Source of the DNA: Desulfobacterales bacterium
GTDB taxonomy: Bacteria > Desulfobacterota > Desulfobacteria > Desulfobacterales > Desulfosalsimonadaceae
Assembly: GCA_034520365.1 (NCBI GenBank)
Contig: JAXHNP010000004.1
Coordinates: 1-64,000 of the forward strand
Reading direction: 5' to 3'
DNA length: 64,000 nucleotides
Of this stretch, positions 9,056 to 17,168 are shown piece after piece; position 1 is the first letter of the stretch, and every line of letters begins with the position of its first letter. The translations under genes and the position numbers were made by a program. The notes beneath the pieces are model-generated. The model had not been told where the DNA came from and made no database searches. It was given only the letters and a program-made list of their open reading frames with translations.

Positions 9056-9361
9056 ATCAATATAGCATACATCGGCGGCGCCCCTATAGCGGTGGGTTAC
9101 TGACCGCTGGCGGATTTAGCGGCTGTGTACAGCCGCCGGATCGACGGCCAGACGTTGACCATCGCCCCGTCCGGATGGACCTATGATGATGTGTTCGTCC
9201 TATACGACCGGGAAACCGGAACGCTCTGGTACCCTTACAGAAAAGGCCTGAAGGGCATCCAGGGCGAATACTTTGAACGGTGGCTTGAAAAATTGCCGTC
9301 AACCGATACCGAATGGGGGGAGTGGCAGGACAGGCATCCGAATTCATTGATTCTTGAGTAA
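9056..9361 (+). CDS. DUF3179-like protein with in-frame TGA: candidate selenoprotein, 5'-truncated
   Basis: One reading frame, interrupted by a single TGA at 9101-9103, reads IGGAPIAVGY-TGA-PLADLAAVYSRRIDG, then SGWTYDDVFVLYDRETGTLWYP and ends EWGEWQDRHPNSLILE. This is the core of DUF3179, whose conserved motif here is VTYCPL, so the TGA falls exactly on the conserved Cys. A 7-bp hairpin with a G-containing tetraloop follows at the bSECIS distance. The part after the TGA is intact and well conserved. However, the usual N-terminal 100 or more residues are absent and no ATG, GTG or TTG precedes the TGA at a sensible place, so the gene looks 5'-truncated. It is either a decayed selenoprotein gene or one with an unseen start. 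Confidence 0.55.
9119..9136 (+). promoter_or_regulatory. Candidate bSECIS hairpin in the DUF3179-like gene
   Basis: GCGGCTG (9119-9125) pairs perfectly with CAGCCGC (9130-9136) around the loop TGTA. The loop starts 22 nt after the in-frame TGA and its second base is G. The geometry (7 bp, 4-nt loop, G at loop position 2, about 20 nt spacing) is the same as for the arsS hairpin, although the sequences are unrelated. Confidence 0.5.
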
Positions 9362-9381
9362 TACTTTTACGGGAGGGGGAC

Positions 9382-9450
9382 ATGAAAAAAATTATCATCC
9401 GAGCAGCCTTGTTAAAATACCTGGATTATGACTGGTCGCTGAATGATTAA
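9382..9450 (+). CDS. Possible 22-residue peptide
   Basis: ATG 9382 has GGGAGGGGG 2-11 bases upstream and opens a 22-codon frame, basic at the N-terminus (MKKIIIRAALLK) and ending in an acidic, aromatic tail. It lies between the DUF3179 remnant and the lipA promoter. No family is recognised. It may be the surviving start of a deleted gene or a small peptide; the only support is the strong ribosome site. Confidence 0.25.
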   Translation: MKKIIIRAALLKYLDYDWSLND

Positions 9451-9462
9451 GGCTCCCTTTAT

Positions 9463-9498
9463 TTGACAGCTCACAGGAATGCCGTAATACTAAGTATT
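9463..9498 (+). promoter_or_regulatory. Promoter and palindrome upstream of lipA operon
   Basis: TTGACA (9463-9468) is followed after 16 bases by TAATAC (9485-9490), a good sigma-70-type promoter. AATACTAAGTATT (9486-9498) is a perfect 6-bp inverted repeat around one base and overlaps the -10 box, where a repressor could act. A second possible -10, TATAAT, lies at 9513-9518. This would drive lipA-sucA-sucB-lpd. Confidence 0.5.
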
Positions 9499-9531
9499 AT
9501 TAATTTTTGGGATATAATTGAATAAGCCCGG

Positions 9532-10479
9532 GTGTCTGAGATGTATTCAGATGTTAAAGACTTCGGTGAACCGGCTAAACCGGCCTGGATCCGGGTCCGC
9601 CTGCCGAGTGGAGCGGCTTACGATGCTGTTCGGGATTTAAAACATCGCAAGCTGCTGCATACCGTTTGTGAATCCGCGCTTTGCCCGAATATCGGCGAAT
9701 GCTGGCAGATGGGGCATGCCACGTTTATGATTCTGGGTGATGGGTGCACGCGCAACTGCCGTTTCTGTGCGGTGGGCGATCAACCGGAACCGCCGGATCC
9801 GGACGAGCCGCGGCGGGTGGCGGAAGCGGTTCGAAGTATGGGACTCAAGCATGCGGTGATTACCTCGGTGACCCGGGATGATCTGTCCGACGGCGGGGCC
9901 GGTCTGTTTGCGGAAACTATTGCCGCCATCCCCAGATTAGTACCGGAAACAACGGTTGAGGTCCTGATCCCCGATTTTCAGGGCAGCCGATCGGCCCTTG
10001 ATAGCGTCATGGCGGCTGGACCGGATATTTTAGGCCATAACGTTGAAACCGTCCCAAGGCTTTATCCCCGGGCCCGGCCGAAAGCGGATTATCAGCAGTC
10101 CCTGACGCTTTTGAAAAATGCAAAAACGATCGACCCGGAAATGATAACCAAATCCGGCATCATGCTGGGGCTGGGGGAGACGGAAAGCGAACTTCTTGAA
10201 ACAAGCGCGCAGATCCGCGCGGCCGGAGTGGATATTTTAACCCTGGGCCAGTATCTGAGGCCGGGGCCGGCCCATCTCCCGGTGCGGCGGTATTACCCGC
10301 CGGCCGAGTTTGAATCATTGAAAGCCAGGACGAAGGATATGGGGTTTTCATGGGTGGAGGCCGGCCCCCTGGTCCGCAGCTCCTATCGCGCGGAGCGGCA
10401 GGCAAGGGCGCTGTGCAAAGGAAAGCAGGGAGAGAGGAGGAAAGTATTAAATGACATACGCAGGGCCATGGAGCGCTGA
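9532..10479 (+). CDS. lipA: Lipoyl synthase
   Basis: 315 residues. The auxiliary [4Fe-4S] cluster motif C46-x4-C51-x5-C57 and the radical SAM motif C72-x3-C76-x2-C79 are both present, and the C-terminal RSSY that supplies the serine ligand of the auxiliary cluster is intact. LipA inserts two sulfurs into protein-bound octanoate to make lipoate. The gene overlaps sucA by 29 bases, so it is co-transcribed with the lipoylated 2-oxoglutarate dehydrogenase it would serve. The start is GTG 9532 or ATG 9541; neither has a strong ribosome site. No lipB or lplA is seen nearby. Confidence 0.93.
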   Translation: MSEMYSDVKDFGEPAKPAWIRVRLPSGAAYDAVRDLKHRKLLHTVCESALCPNIGECWQMGHATFMILGDGCTRNCRFCAVGDQPEPPDPDEPRRVAEAVRSMGLKHAVITSVTRDDLSDGGAGLFAETIAAIPRLVPETTVEVLIPDFQGSRSALDSVMAAGPDILGHNVETVPRLYPRARPKADYQQSLTLLKNAKTIDPEMITKSGIMLGLGETESELLETSAQIRAAGVDILTLGQYLRPGPAHLPVRRYYPPAEFESLKARTKDMGFSWVEAGPLVRSSYRAERQARALCKGKQGERRKVLNDIRRAMER

Positions 10480-13171
10480 ATATATTGAATCCCAGTATGA
10501 ACGCTGGAAAAATGACCCGGAACAGGTGAGCCGGGAGTGGCAGTTTTTCTTTCAGGGTTTTGAGCTGGGCTATGAACGGCCGCAGGCGTCGGCCGAAGAG
10601 ATGACCTGCGATGAGGATATGGTCAGAAAGCAGTCCCGGGTGGAGGCCCTGGTCTACCGGTACCGGGATATCGGGCATCTCCTCTCCTGTCTGGATCCCC
10701 TGGTGGCGTGTCCAACTTCCCATCCTTTACTGGAGCCTTCCGCCTTCGGCCTGGCAGATGCGGACATGGATACCGCGTTCTACGTGCCGGGGGTCGGCGA
10801 AACCCGGACCATGACCCTAAAGGAGATCCTGCAGTGGCTGCGGCAGACCTACTGCCGGTCCGTGGGCGTTGAGTATATGCACCTGCAGGACCCGGATGAA
10901 CGGGAATGGCTGCGCGAGCGGATGGAATCCGTAAGCAACCGGCCGAGCCTGGACACCGATGAAAAGGTAAGGATTTTAAACAAGCTCAGCCAGGCAAGGC
11001 GGTTTGAGCAGTTTATTCATAAGAAATACCTGGGCCAGAAGCGGTTTTCCCTGGAAGGCGCGGATGCGATCATCCCCATGATCGACAGCCTTTTCAATCA
11101 TGCGGCGGGCTACGACTGCACGGATATCGTGATCGGCATGGCCCACCGCGGCCGTTTGAACGTGGAGACCAACATCCTCGGCAAGCTCTATGAGGATATA
11201 TTCCGGGATTTTGAAAATCAGTACAACCCGGATGCCGAGGTGGGCGCGGGCGACGTGAAATACCACAAGGGGCACAGCGCCACAATCAAAACAAAAACCG
11301 GCGCGGAAATCGGGGTGACGCTGCCGAGCAATCCCAGTCACCTGGAGTCGGTGAATCCCGTGGTCGTCGGCATGGTCCGGGCGCTTCTGGATACCCGGGA
11401 AAACGGCAGCCACCATAGCGCCATGCCGGTGCTCCTGCACGGGGATGCGGCCTTTGCCGGTCAGGGCATTGTGGCGGAGACGCTTAACATGGCCCAGCTG
11501 GACGGCTATCGCACCGGCGGAACCATCCATATCATCATCAACAATCAGATCGGCTATACCACGCTGCCCGAGGACGCCCGCTCCACGCGCTATTCCACCG
11601 ATATCGCCAAGGGATACATGGTCCCCATTTTTCACGTGCACGGCGAGGACCCGGAGGCGGTGATCCATATCACCAAGCTCGCCTGCGACTACCGGATGAA
11701 ATTCGGAAAGGACGTGGTGATCGACGTGGTGGGCTACCGCCGCTACGGGCACAATGAGGGGGATGAGCCCTATTTCACCCAGCCTGAGATGTATGGGCGC
11801 ATCAAGGCGCGGCCCTCGCTGGATGAAATCTACGCGGGGCAGCTCGCCGGCGACGGAATGATTTCCAATGAAGCGCGCGAAAAGATTGAGTCGGATATCA
11901 ATGACTGCCTGCAGGCCGCGTTTGACACGGCAAAAGAGGAAAAGCAGGCCGCCGGAAAGTCCGATAAAACGGCCGGAAAAACCGATAAAACCGCGCCGGC
12001 TGAAGGGTTTTCAACGGATACCCCGGTTGAAAAGGATGCACTGCTGGAGATCTCCGAAAAACTCGTTCAGCTGCCCGAAGACTTTCACCTGCATAAAAAG
12101 CTTCAGAAGCTTCATGACAAGCGCCGGAAAGCGGTAGGCGCCGGCGAAGGCATTGACTGGGCCGCCGCGGAACTTCTGGCATTCGGCTCAATCCTGACAG
12201 ACGGCATACCGGTGCGGCTGAGCGGCGAGGACAGCCAGCGCGGGACCTTCAGCCAGCGGCACAGCGTGCTGTTTGATGTTGAGAGCAACGCGGAATATAT
12301 CCCGCTGAACCACCTCAGCGAAAATCAGGCGCCGTTTTATTCCATCAACAGTCCGCTCTCCGAGCCGGGCGTGCTCGGGTTTGACTACGGCTATTCCCTT
12401 AAACGGCCGGATGCGCTTACCCTGTGGGAGGCCCAGTTCGGCGATTTTATCAACAACGCCCAGGCCATGGTGGATTTATATATCGCCAGCGGCGAGACCA
12501 AATGGGGCAACCGAAGCGGGCTGGTGCTGCTTTTGCCGCACGGGTATGAGGGGCAGGGGCCGGAGCATTCAAGCGCCCGGTTTGAACGGTTCCTGCAGCT
12601 TTGCGCGGAAGACAACATCGAGGTCTGCTACCCCACCACCCCGGCCCAGTATTTCCATCTCCTGCGCCGCCAGGCTGTCGGGAAAATCCTGAAACCGCTC
12701 ATCGTGATGACCCCGAAAAGCCTGCTCCGCCATCCCCGGGCGGTCTCCGTTATGGCCGATTTTACGGACGGCGGGTTTTATCCGGTGCTGGATGCCGGGC
12801 TTTCCAATAAAAAGGTGAAAAAGGCGATATTTGTCTCAGGCAAGCTCTATTACGAGCTCGCCCAGGCGATTTCTGAGAGCGAAACAAAAGATATTGCCCT
12901 AATCCGGATCGAGCAGTTCTATCCCTTTCCCGAAGAAGAGATAAAAGAGGTGATGTCCCGCTATAAGTCGGCGGAAAATTGGCTCTGGGTCCAGGAGGAG
13001 CCGGAAAACATGGGCGGCTGGTGGTTTATTGACGGGCGTTTCAGGAACCGGCTGGATACCCGGCTCAACTATATCGGGAGAAACGCCTCGGCCAGTCCGG
13101 CCACGGGCTATCCCCAGGTGTTCAAGCAGGACCAGGAGCGGATTGTCAAAGACGCCGTGTCCGGATCATAA
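10451..13171 (+). CDS. sucA: 2-oxoglutarate dehydrogenase E1 component
   Basis: 906 residues, a full-length thiamine-diphosphate E1. The N-terminus (SAEYIESQYERWKNDP) is the usual E2-binding segment. MAHRGRLN, GDAAFAGQG and NNQIGYTT mark the ThDP and substrate pocket, and the C-terminal domain carries LLPHGYEGQGPEHSSAR. It decarboxylates 2-oxoglutarate and transfers succinyl to the E2 lipoyl arm. A Lys/Thr-rich insert at residues about 494-520, with a near-repeat of SDKTAGKTDKTA, is not typical of the family. GAGGAGG lies 9 bases before ATG 10451. Part of the lipA-sucA-sucB-lpd operon. Confidence 0.95.
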   Translation: MTYAGPWSAEYIESQYERWKNDPEQVSREWQFFFQGFELGYERPQASAEEMTCDEDMVRKQSRVEALVYRYRDIGHLLSCLDPLVACPTSHPLLEPSAFGLADADMDTAFYVPGVGETRTMTLKEILQWLRQTYCRSVGVEYMHLQDPDEREWLRERMESVSNRPSLDTDEKVRILNKLSQARRFEQFIHKKYLGQKRFSLEGADAIIPMIDSLFNHAAGYDCTDIVIGMAHRGRLNVETNILGKLYEDIFRDFENQYNPDAEVGAGDVKYHKGHSATIKTKTGAEIGVTLPSNPSHLESVNPVVVGMVRALLDTRENGSHHSAMPVLLHGDAAFAGQGIVAETLNMAQLDGYRTGGTIHIIINNQIGYTTLPEDARSTRYSTDIAKGYMVPIFHVHGEDPEAVIHITKLACDYRMKFGKDVVIDVVGYRRYGHNEGDEPYFTQPEMYGRIKARPSLDEIYAGQLAGDGMISNEAREKIESDINDCLQAAFDTAKEEKQAAGKSDKTAGKTDKTAPAEGFSTDTPVEKDALLEISEKLVQLPEDFHLHKKLQKLHDKRRKAVGAGEGIDWAAAELLAFGSILTDGIPVRLSGEDSQRGTFSQRHSVLFDVESNAEYIPLNHLSENQAPFYSINSPLSEPGVLGFDYGYSLKRPDALTLWEAQFGDFINNAQAMVDLYIASGETKWGNRSGLVLLLPHGYEGQGPEHSSARFERFLQLCAEDNIEVCYPTTPAQYFHLLRRQAVGKILKPLIVMTPKSLLRHPRAVSVMADFTDGGFYPVLDAGLSNKKVKKAIFVSGKLYYELAQAISESETKDIALIRIEQFYPFPEEEIKEVMSRYKSAENWLWVQEEPENMGGWWFIDGRFRNRLDTRLNYIGRNASASPATGYPQVFKQDQERIVKDAVSGS

Positions 13172-13194
13172 TCGACTGACCCCCAGGAGGTGTT

Positions 13195-14544
13195 ATGCAG
13201 GTTGAACTGAAAGTGCCCGAAGTCGGCGAATCGGTGAAGGAAGCGATCCTTGCCGAATGGTATAAAAAAGAGGGCGACTACGTCAAAAAGGATGAGCCGG
13301 TCTTTGTCATCGAAACCGACAAGGTGACCCTGGAGGTGCCGGCGGATGACAGCGGCACTTTGCATATCCTGGTCCAGGAAGGTGAGACCGTGGACATCGG
13401 AAAAGTCGTCGGCACCCTGGACACGGAAGCGGCGGGAAAGGCGCCGGAAGCCGGGGAAAAGCCCAAGCCGGAAGCGGCTGAACCCAAAGCGGCAGAATCC
13501 GAAAAGCCGGCGGCAGCAGCGGAGAAGGCGGAAGTCCGGCCGAAAGAAAAGCCGCCGGAACCGAAGCCGGCCGAAAAGGCGGCGCCTGAGGAAAAAGAAA
13601 CCGCTGAAAAGGCGCCTGCTGAGGAAAAGCCCGCTGAAGCGGCAGAACTGATGCCCTCTGTCCGCCGCCTGATCCGGGAACATGACCTGGATCATACCCA
13701 AATCCAGGGCTCGGGCCCGGGCGGGCGGCTTACCAAGGGCGATGTGCTGCTTTACCTGGAATCCGGCGAGGCGAAAGCCAAACCCGCGGCGAAAGCCCCG
13801 GCCGAACCGGAAAAAGCACCGGCCGGTAAAGCGCCGGCAGGGGCCGAGGAAGTGACCCGCAAACGCATGTCGCCCATCCGCAAGCGCATTGCCGAGCATC
13901 TGTTAAACGCCAAGCAGAATACGGCCATGCTCACCACCTTTAATGAAATCGACATGAGCCGGGTGGCCGAGGTCCGGAGCCAGTTCAAGGACGCTTTTTT
14001 CAAAAAATACGACACCCGCCTGGGCTTCATGTCCTTTTTCATCAAGGCGGTGGTGGCGGCTCTCAAGGAGTTTCCCGAGGTAAACGCCCGGATCGAAAAT
14101 GAGGAGATCGTCTATCACCACTATTACCATATCGGCATTGCCATCGGCGCCAAAAGGGGCCTCGTGGTGCCGGTGATCCGGCACGCGGATCAGAAAAGTT
14201 TTGCGGAGCTTGAATCCGAAATCATCGCGTTTGCCGGCAAGGTCAAGGAAAACAAGTTAGACATCTCGGAGCTTGAGGGCGGGACGTTTTCCATTACCAA
14301 CGGCGGCATATACGGCTCGCTTTTAAGTACGCCGATTCTCAATATGCCCCAGAGCGCGATTCTCGGCATGCACAAGATTGAGGACCGGCCGGTGGCGGTT
14401 GACGGCGAGGTGGTCATCCGGCCGATGATGTATGTGGCGTTAAGCTACGATCACCGCATAGTCGACGGCAAGGACGCGGTCACCTTTCTGCGGCGCATCA
14501 AGGAGTTCATTGAAAACCTGGAACGTATCATGATGGAGATATAA
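13195..14544 (+). CDS. sucB: Dihydrolipoamide succinyltransferase (E2)
   Basis: 449 residues. One lipoyl domain at the N-terminus with the lipoylated Lys43 in ETDKVTLEV; a long Ala/Pro/Glu/Lys-rich linker (about 80-150); a peripheral subunit-binding domain ([14 protein letters not shown], about 151-185); a second linker; and a catalytic acyltransferase domain ending with the active-site [11 protein letters not shown]. It takes succinyl from SucA and gives it to CoA. AGGAGG sits 6 bases before ATG 13195, 23 bases after sucA. The charged linkers create long antisense open frames that are not genes. Confidence 0.95.
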   Translation: MQVELKVPEVGESVKEAILAEWYKKEGDYVKKDEPVFVIETDKVTLEVPADDSGTLHILVQEGETVDIGKVVGTLDTEAAGKAPEAGEKPKPEAAEPKAAESEKPAAAAEKAEVRPKEKPPEPKPAEKAAPEEKETAEKAPAEEKPAEAAELMPSVRRLIREHDLDHTQIQGSGPGGRLTKGDVLLYLESGEAKAKPAAKAPAEPEKAPAGKAPAGAEEVTRKRMSPIRKRIAEHLLNAKQNTAMLTTFNEIDMSRVAEVRSQFKDAFFKKYDTRLGFMSFFIKAVVAALKEFPEVNARIENEEIVYHHYYHIGIAIGAKRGLVVPVIRHADQKSFAELESEIIAFAGKVKENKLDISELEGGTFSITNGGIYGSLLSTPILNMPQSAILGMHKIEDRPVAVDGEVVIRPMMYVALSYDHRIVDGKDAVTFLRRIKEFIENLERIMMEI

Positions 14545-14545
14545 A

Positions 14546-15955
14546 ATGGCGGATGAAAAACAATATGACCTGGTCATCATAGGGGCCGGCCCCGGCGGCT
14601 ACGTGGCCGCGGTCCGCGCGGCCCAGCTCGGCATGAAAACCGTCTGCGTGGACAAGGAAGCCCGTCTCGGCGGTATATGCTTAAACTACGGCTGCATTCC
14701 GAGCAAGGCGCTCTTGGATTCCAGCCATTATTATGCCATGGCAAAAGATTCATTTGCCGAGCACGGGATTCATGTGGGGGACATGGATCTGGATATCGCC
14801 CGAATGATGGCGCGAAAGGACGAGGTGGTCAAAGGCCTGACCGATAACGTCCGCCAGCTCCTGCAGGGAAACAAGGTGGAGATTGTTCACGGCACCGCCA
14901 AAATTGCCGGCCAAACCGAGGTGGAAGTAACCGATGAAAACGGCGGCGCCCGGACCCTCAAAACCCGCTATATCCTTTTGGCCACAGGCAGCAAGCCGGT
15001 TTCCCTGCCGGGGCTTTCCTTTGACGGCCGCCGCATCGTGAGCTCCACCGAAGCCCTGGCTTTTGAAGCGGTGCCTGAAAAACTGATTGTGGTGGGCGGC
15101 GGCTACATCGGGCTTGAATTGGGCTCGGTCTGGGCCCGGCTGGGCTCGGAAGTGACGGTCCTTGAAATGCAGGGCAATGTGGCCGGCCCGGTGGACGGGC
15201 AGATCGCCCGGATGCTCTTGCGCTCGCTTAAGAAGCAGGGGCTTTATTTTGAATTGAACACCAAAGTGGTGGGTGCCGAAGTCAAGGATGACGCGGTTAA
15301 CGTCACGGTTGAAGCCGACGGCAAGGAAAATACCCTGACCGCGGACCGGGTGCTGGTGGCCGTGGGCAGAAAGCCCCTGACCGAGGGCCTGGGCCTTGAT
15401 ACCGTGGGGGTGGAGCTAAATGACCAGGGTATGGTGGCCGTGGATGCAACCTATAAAACCAGTGTCGACTCGATTTATGCCATCGGCGATTTGATTCCCG
15501 GGCCCATGCTTGCGCACACGGCGTCTGCCGAAGGCCGGGCCGCGGTGGAATGCATGGCCGGACAAATGGGCGAGGTCAATTACGATGCCATTCCGGCCGT
15601 GATTTATACCCATCCCGAGGCCGCATACGTGGGATGGAACGAGGAGCAGTTAAAGGAGCGGCAGATCCCTTACTGCAAGGGGACGTTTCCGTTTACCGGC
15701 GCGGGCCGCGCCCGCTGCATGGGCGATACCGAGGGCTTCGTCAAGGTGCTCTCCCACACCAAGACCGACCGAATCCTGGGCGTTCACATCATCGGCGCCC
15801 GCGCCTCGGATATGATCCCCGAAGCGGTGCTGGCCATGGAAACCGGCGCCTCCTGCGAGGATATCAGCCGGGTGGTCCACGGCCACCCGACATTTTCCGA
15901 GGCCTTCCAGGAAGCCGCCATGGTAGCCCAGGAGTGCTCGATTTATATCGGCTAG
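14546..15955 (+). CDS. lpdA: Dihydrolipoamide dehydrogenase (E3)
   Basis: 469 residues. FAD-binding GAGPGGYVAAVRAAQLG at the N-terminus, redox disulfide C45-x4-C50 in GICLNYGCIPSK, NAD-binding GGGYIGLELGSVW, and the C-terminal catalytic HPTFSE. It reoxidises the E2 dihydrolipoyl arm and makes NADH. The ATG is one base after the sucB stop, showing translational coupling. It converges with gltA, with only 4 bases between the stops and no obvious terminator. Confidence 0.95.
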   Translation: MADEKQYDLVIIGAGPGGYVAAVRAAQLGMKTVCVDKEARLGGICLNYGCIPSKALLDSSHYYAMAKDSFAEHGIHVGDMDLDIARMMARKDEVVKGLTDNVRQLLQGNKVEIVHGTAKIAGQTEVEVTDENGGARTLKTRYILLATGSKPVSLPGLSFDGRRIVSSTEALAFEAVPEKLIVVGGGYIGLELGSVWARLGSEVTVLEMQGNVAGPVDGQIARMLLRSLKKQGLYFELNTKVVGAEVKDDAVNVTVEADGKENTLTADRVLVAVGRKPLTEGLGLDTVGVELNDQGMVAVDATYKTSVDSIYAIGDLIPGPMLAHTASAEGRAAVECMAGQMGEVNYDAIPAVIYTHPEAAYVGWNEEQLKERQIPYCKGTFPFTGAGRARCMGDTEGFVKVLSHTKTDRILGVHIIGARASDMIPEAVLAMETGASCEDISRVVHGHPTFSEAFQEAAMVAQECSIYIG

Positions 15956-15959
15956 TTGC

Positions 15960-17141
15960 TCAGTTCCGCTCCTCCATGGGCACAAATGCGCACTCCTCGG
16001 GCCCGCAGTATTCGCCGATATATTCGGAGGCCGGGCGGTAGAGCACGGGTTTGGGGGCGGCGCCGGCAAACTGTTCTTCGATGACATGGGCGGCCCAGCC
16101 GGCAATGCGGGAGATCGCGAAGACCGGTGTAAACAGGTCAATGGGAATGCCCATGGCGTAATAGAGGGAAGCGCTGTAGAAATCCACGTTGGCAAAGATA
16201 TCCGCTCCCTTTTTTTCCTTGAAGACCTCTTTCCCCTTTTTCTCAAGCGCGTCGGATAACTCGTACCACTTGGTGTTGTTTACCTTCTCGCCCATCCGCT
16301 TGGACATGGGGGCCAGAATCGCGGCGCGCGGATCGCCGTTTTTATAAACCGCATGTCCCAGACCCATGATTTTTCCGCCGCTGTCCAGTTTTTTGCGCAC
16401 ATAGTCGTCAATGGCGTCAATAGAGCCGATTTCTTTAAGCATCTGCATAACCCGGGCGTTCGCTCCGCCGTGGAGTTCCCCGGACAGGGAGCCGACCGCT
16501 GCGGCCACGGCCGCGTACATATGGGCATGGGTGGAGCAGACCTGACGGGCCGAAAACGTGGAGGCGTTGAAGGAATGCTCGGCATGCAGCACCAGGCAGG
16601 TATCCATAAAATGCGTCATATCTTCATCCGGCTTTTCACCGGACATCATGTAGAGGAAATTGCCGGCATGGCTGAGATCCGGGTCCGGCGCCACCGGTTC
16701 TTGGTCCTGTCTTATCCGGTGCCAGGCGGCCACAATGGTTTCAAACTGGGCGATTAACCGGGTGGCGATCCGGCCGGCGTTTTCAATTTTCAGCTCATCG
16801 GGATTGGGGTCGTGATTGGCCAGCATGGGCACGGCGGCCTGGAGGATATCCATGGGCAGCGATGTTTTGGGCCGGGTTTTAAGGGCGGCGATCACTTCAT
16901 CCGTAATCGGCCGGTTTTTGGCCAGCTCTTGCCTGAATTGTTTGAGCTCTTCCGGATTCGGCAGTTTTTCGTAAAGAAGCAGATAAACAACTTCTTCATA
17001 TGTGGCTTTTTCCGCCAGGTCGGTAATCAGGTAGCCGCGGTAGATCAGTTTGCTGTTCTCGCTATCCACGTGACAGATTTTGGTGCTGGCCACGGTGACA
17101 CCTCGTAAGCCGGTATTTATGATTTCCTTGCTGTCTGCCAT
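15960..17141 (-). CDS. gltA: Citrate synthase
   Basis: 393 residues on the minus strand, of the shorter Gram-positive/archaeal-type length. The active-site His lies in LGHAVYKNGDPR and the catalytic Asp in NVDFYSASLYYAMGIP; LHGGANARV is also conserved. It is a Si-type citrate synthase rather than a Re-type (HMGL-fold) enzyme, as no HMGL motifs are present. AGGAGG precedes the ATG. It lies 27 bases downstream of fumC on the same strand, so the two form an operon transcribed toward lpd. Confidence 0.92.
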   Translation of the reverse strand: MADSKEIINTGLRGVTVASTKICHVDSENSKLIYRGYLITDLAEKATYEEVVYLLLYEKLPNPEELKQFRQELAKNRPITDEVIAALKTRPKTSLPMDILQAAVPMLANHDPNPDELKIENAGRIATRLIAQFETIVAAWHRIRQDQEPVAPDPDLSHAGNFLYMMSGEKPDEDMTHFMDTCLVLHAEHSFNASTFSARQVCSTHAHMYAAVAAAVGSLSGELHGGANARVMQMLKEIGSIDAIDDYVRKKLDSGGKIMGLGHAVYKNGDPRAAILAPMSKRMGEKVNNTKWYELSDALEKKGKEVFKEKKGADIFANVDFYSASLYYAMGIPIDLFTPVFAISRIAGWAAHVIEEQFAGAAPKPVLYRPASEYIGEYCGPEECAFVPMEERN

Positions 17142-17168
17142 GGGTATCCTCCTTTAAACAAAAATTTG

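Noticed and set aside
13108-13899. Long minus-strand frame opposite the sucB linker
   Set aside because: It arises from the Ala/Glu/Lys-rich linker codons read in reverse, giving Phe/Arg repeats; no homology and no start signal.
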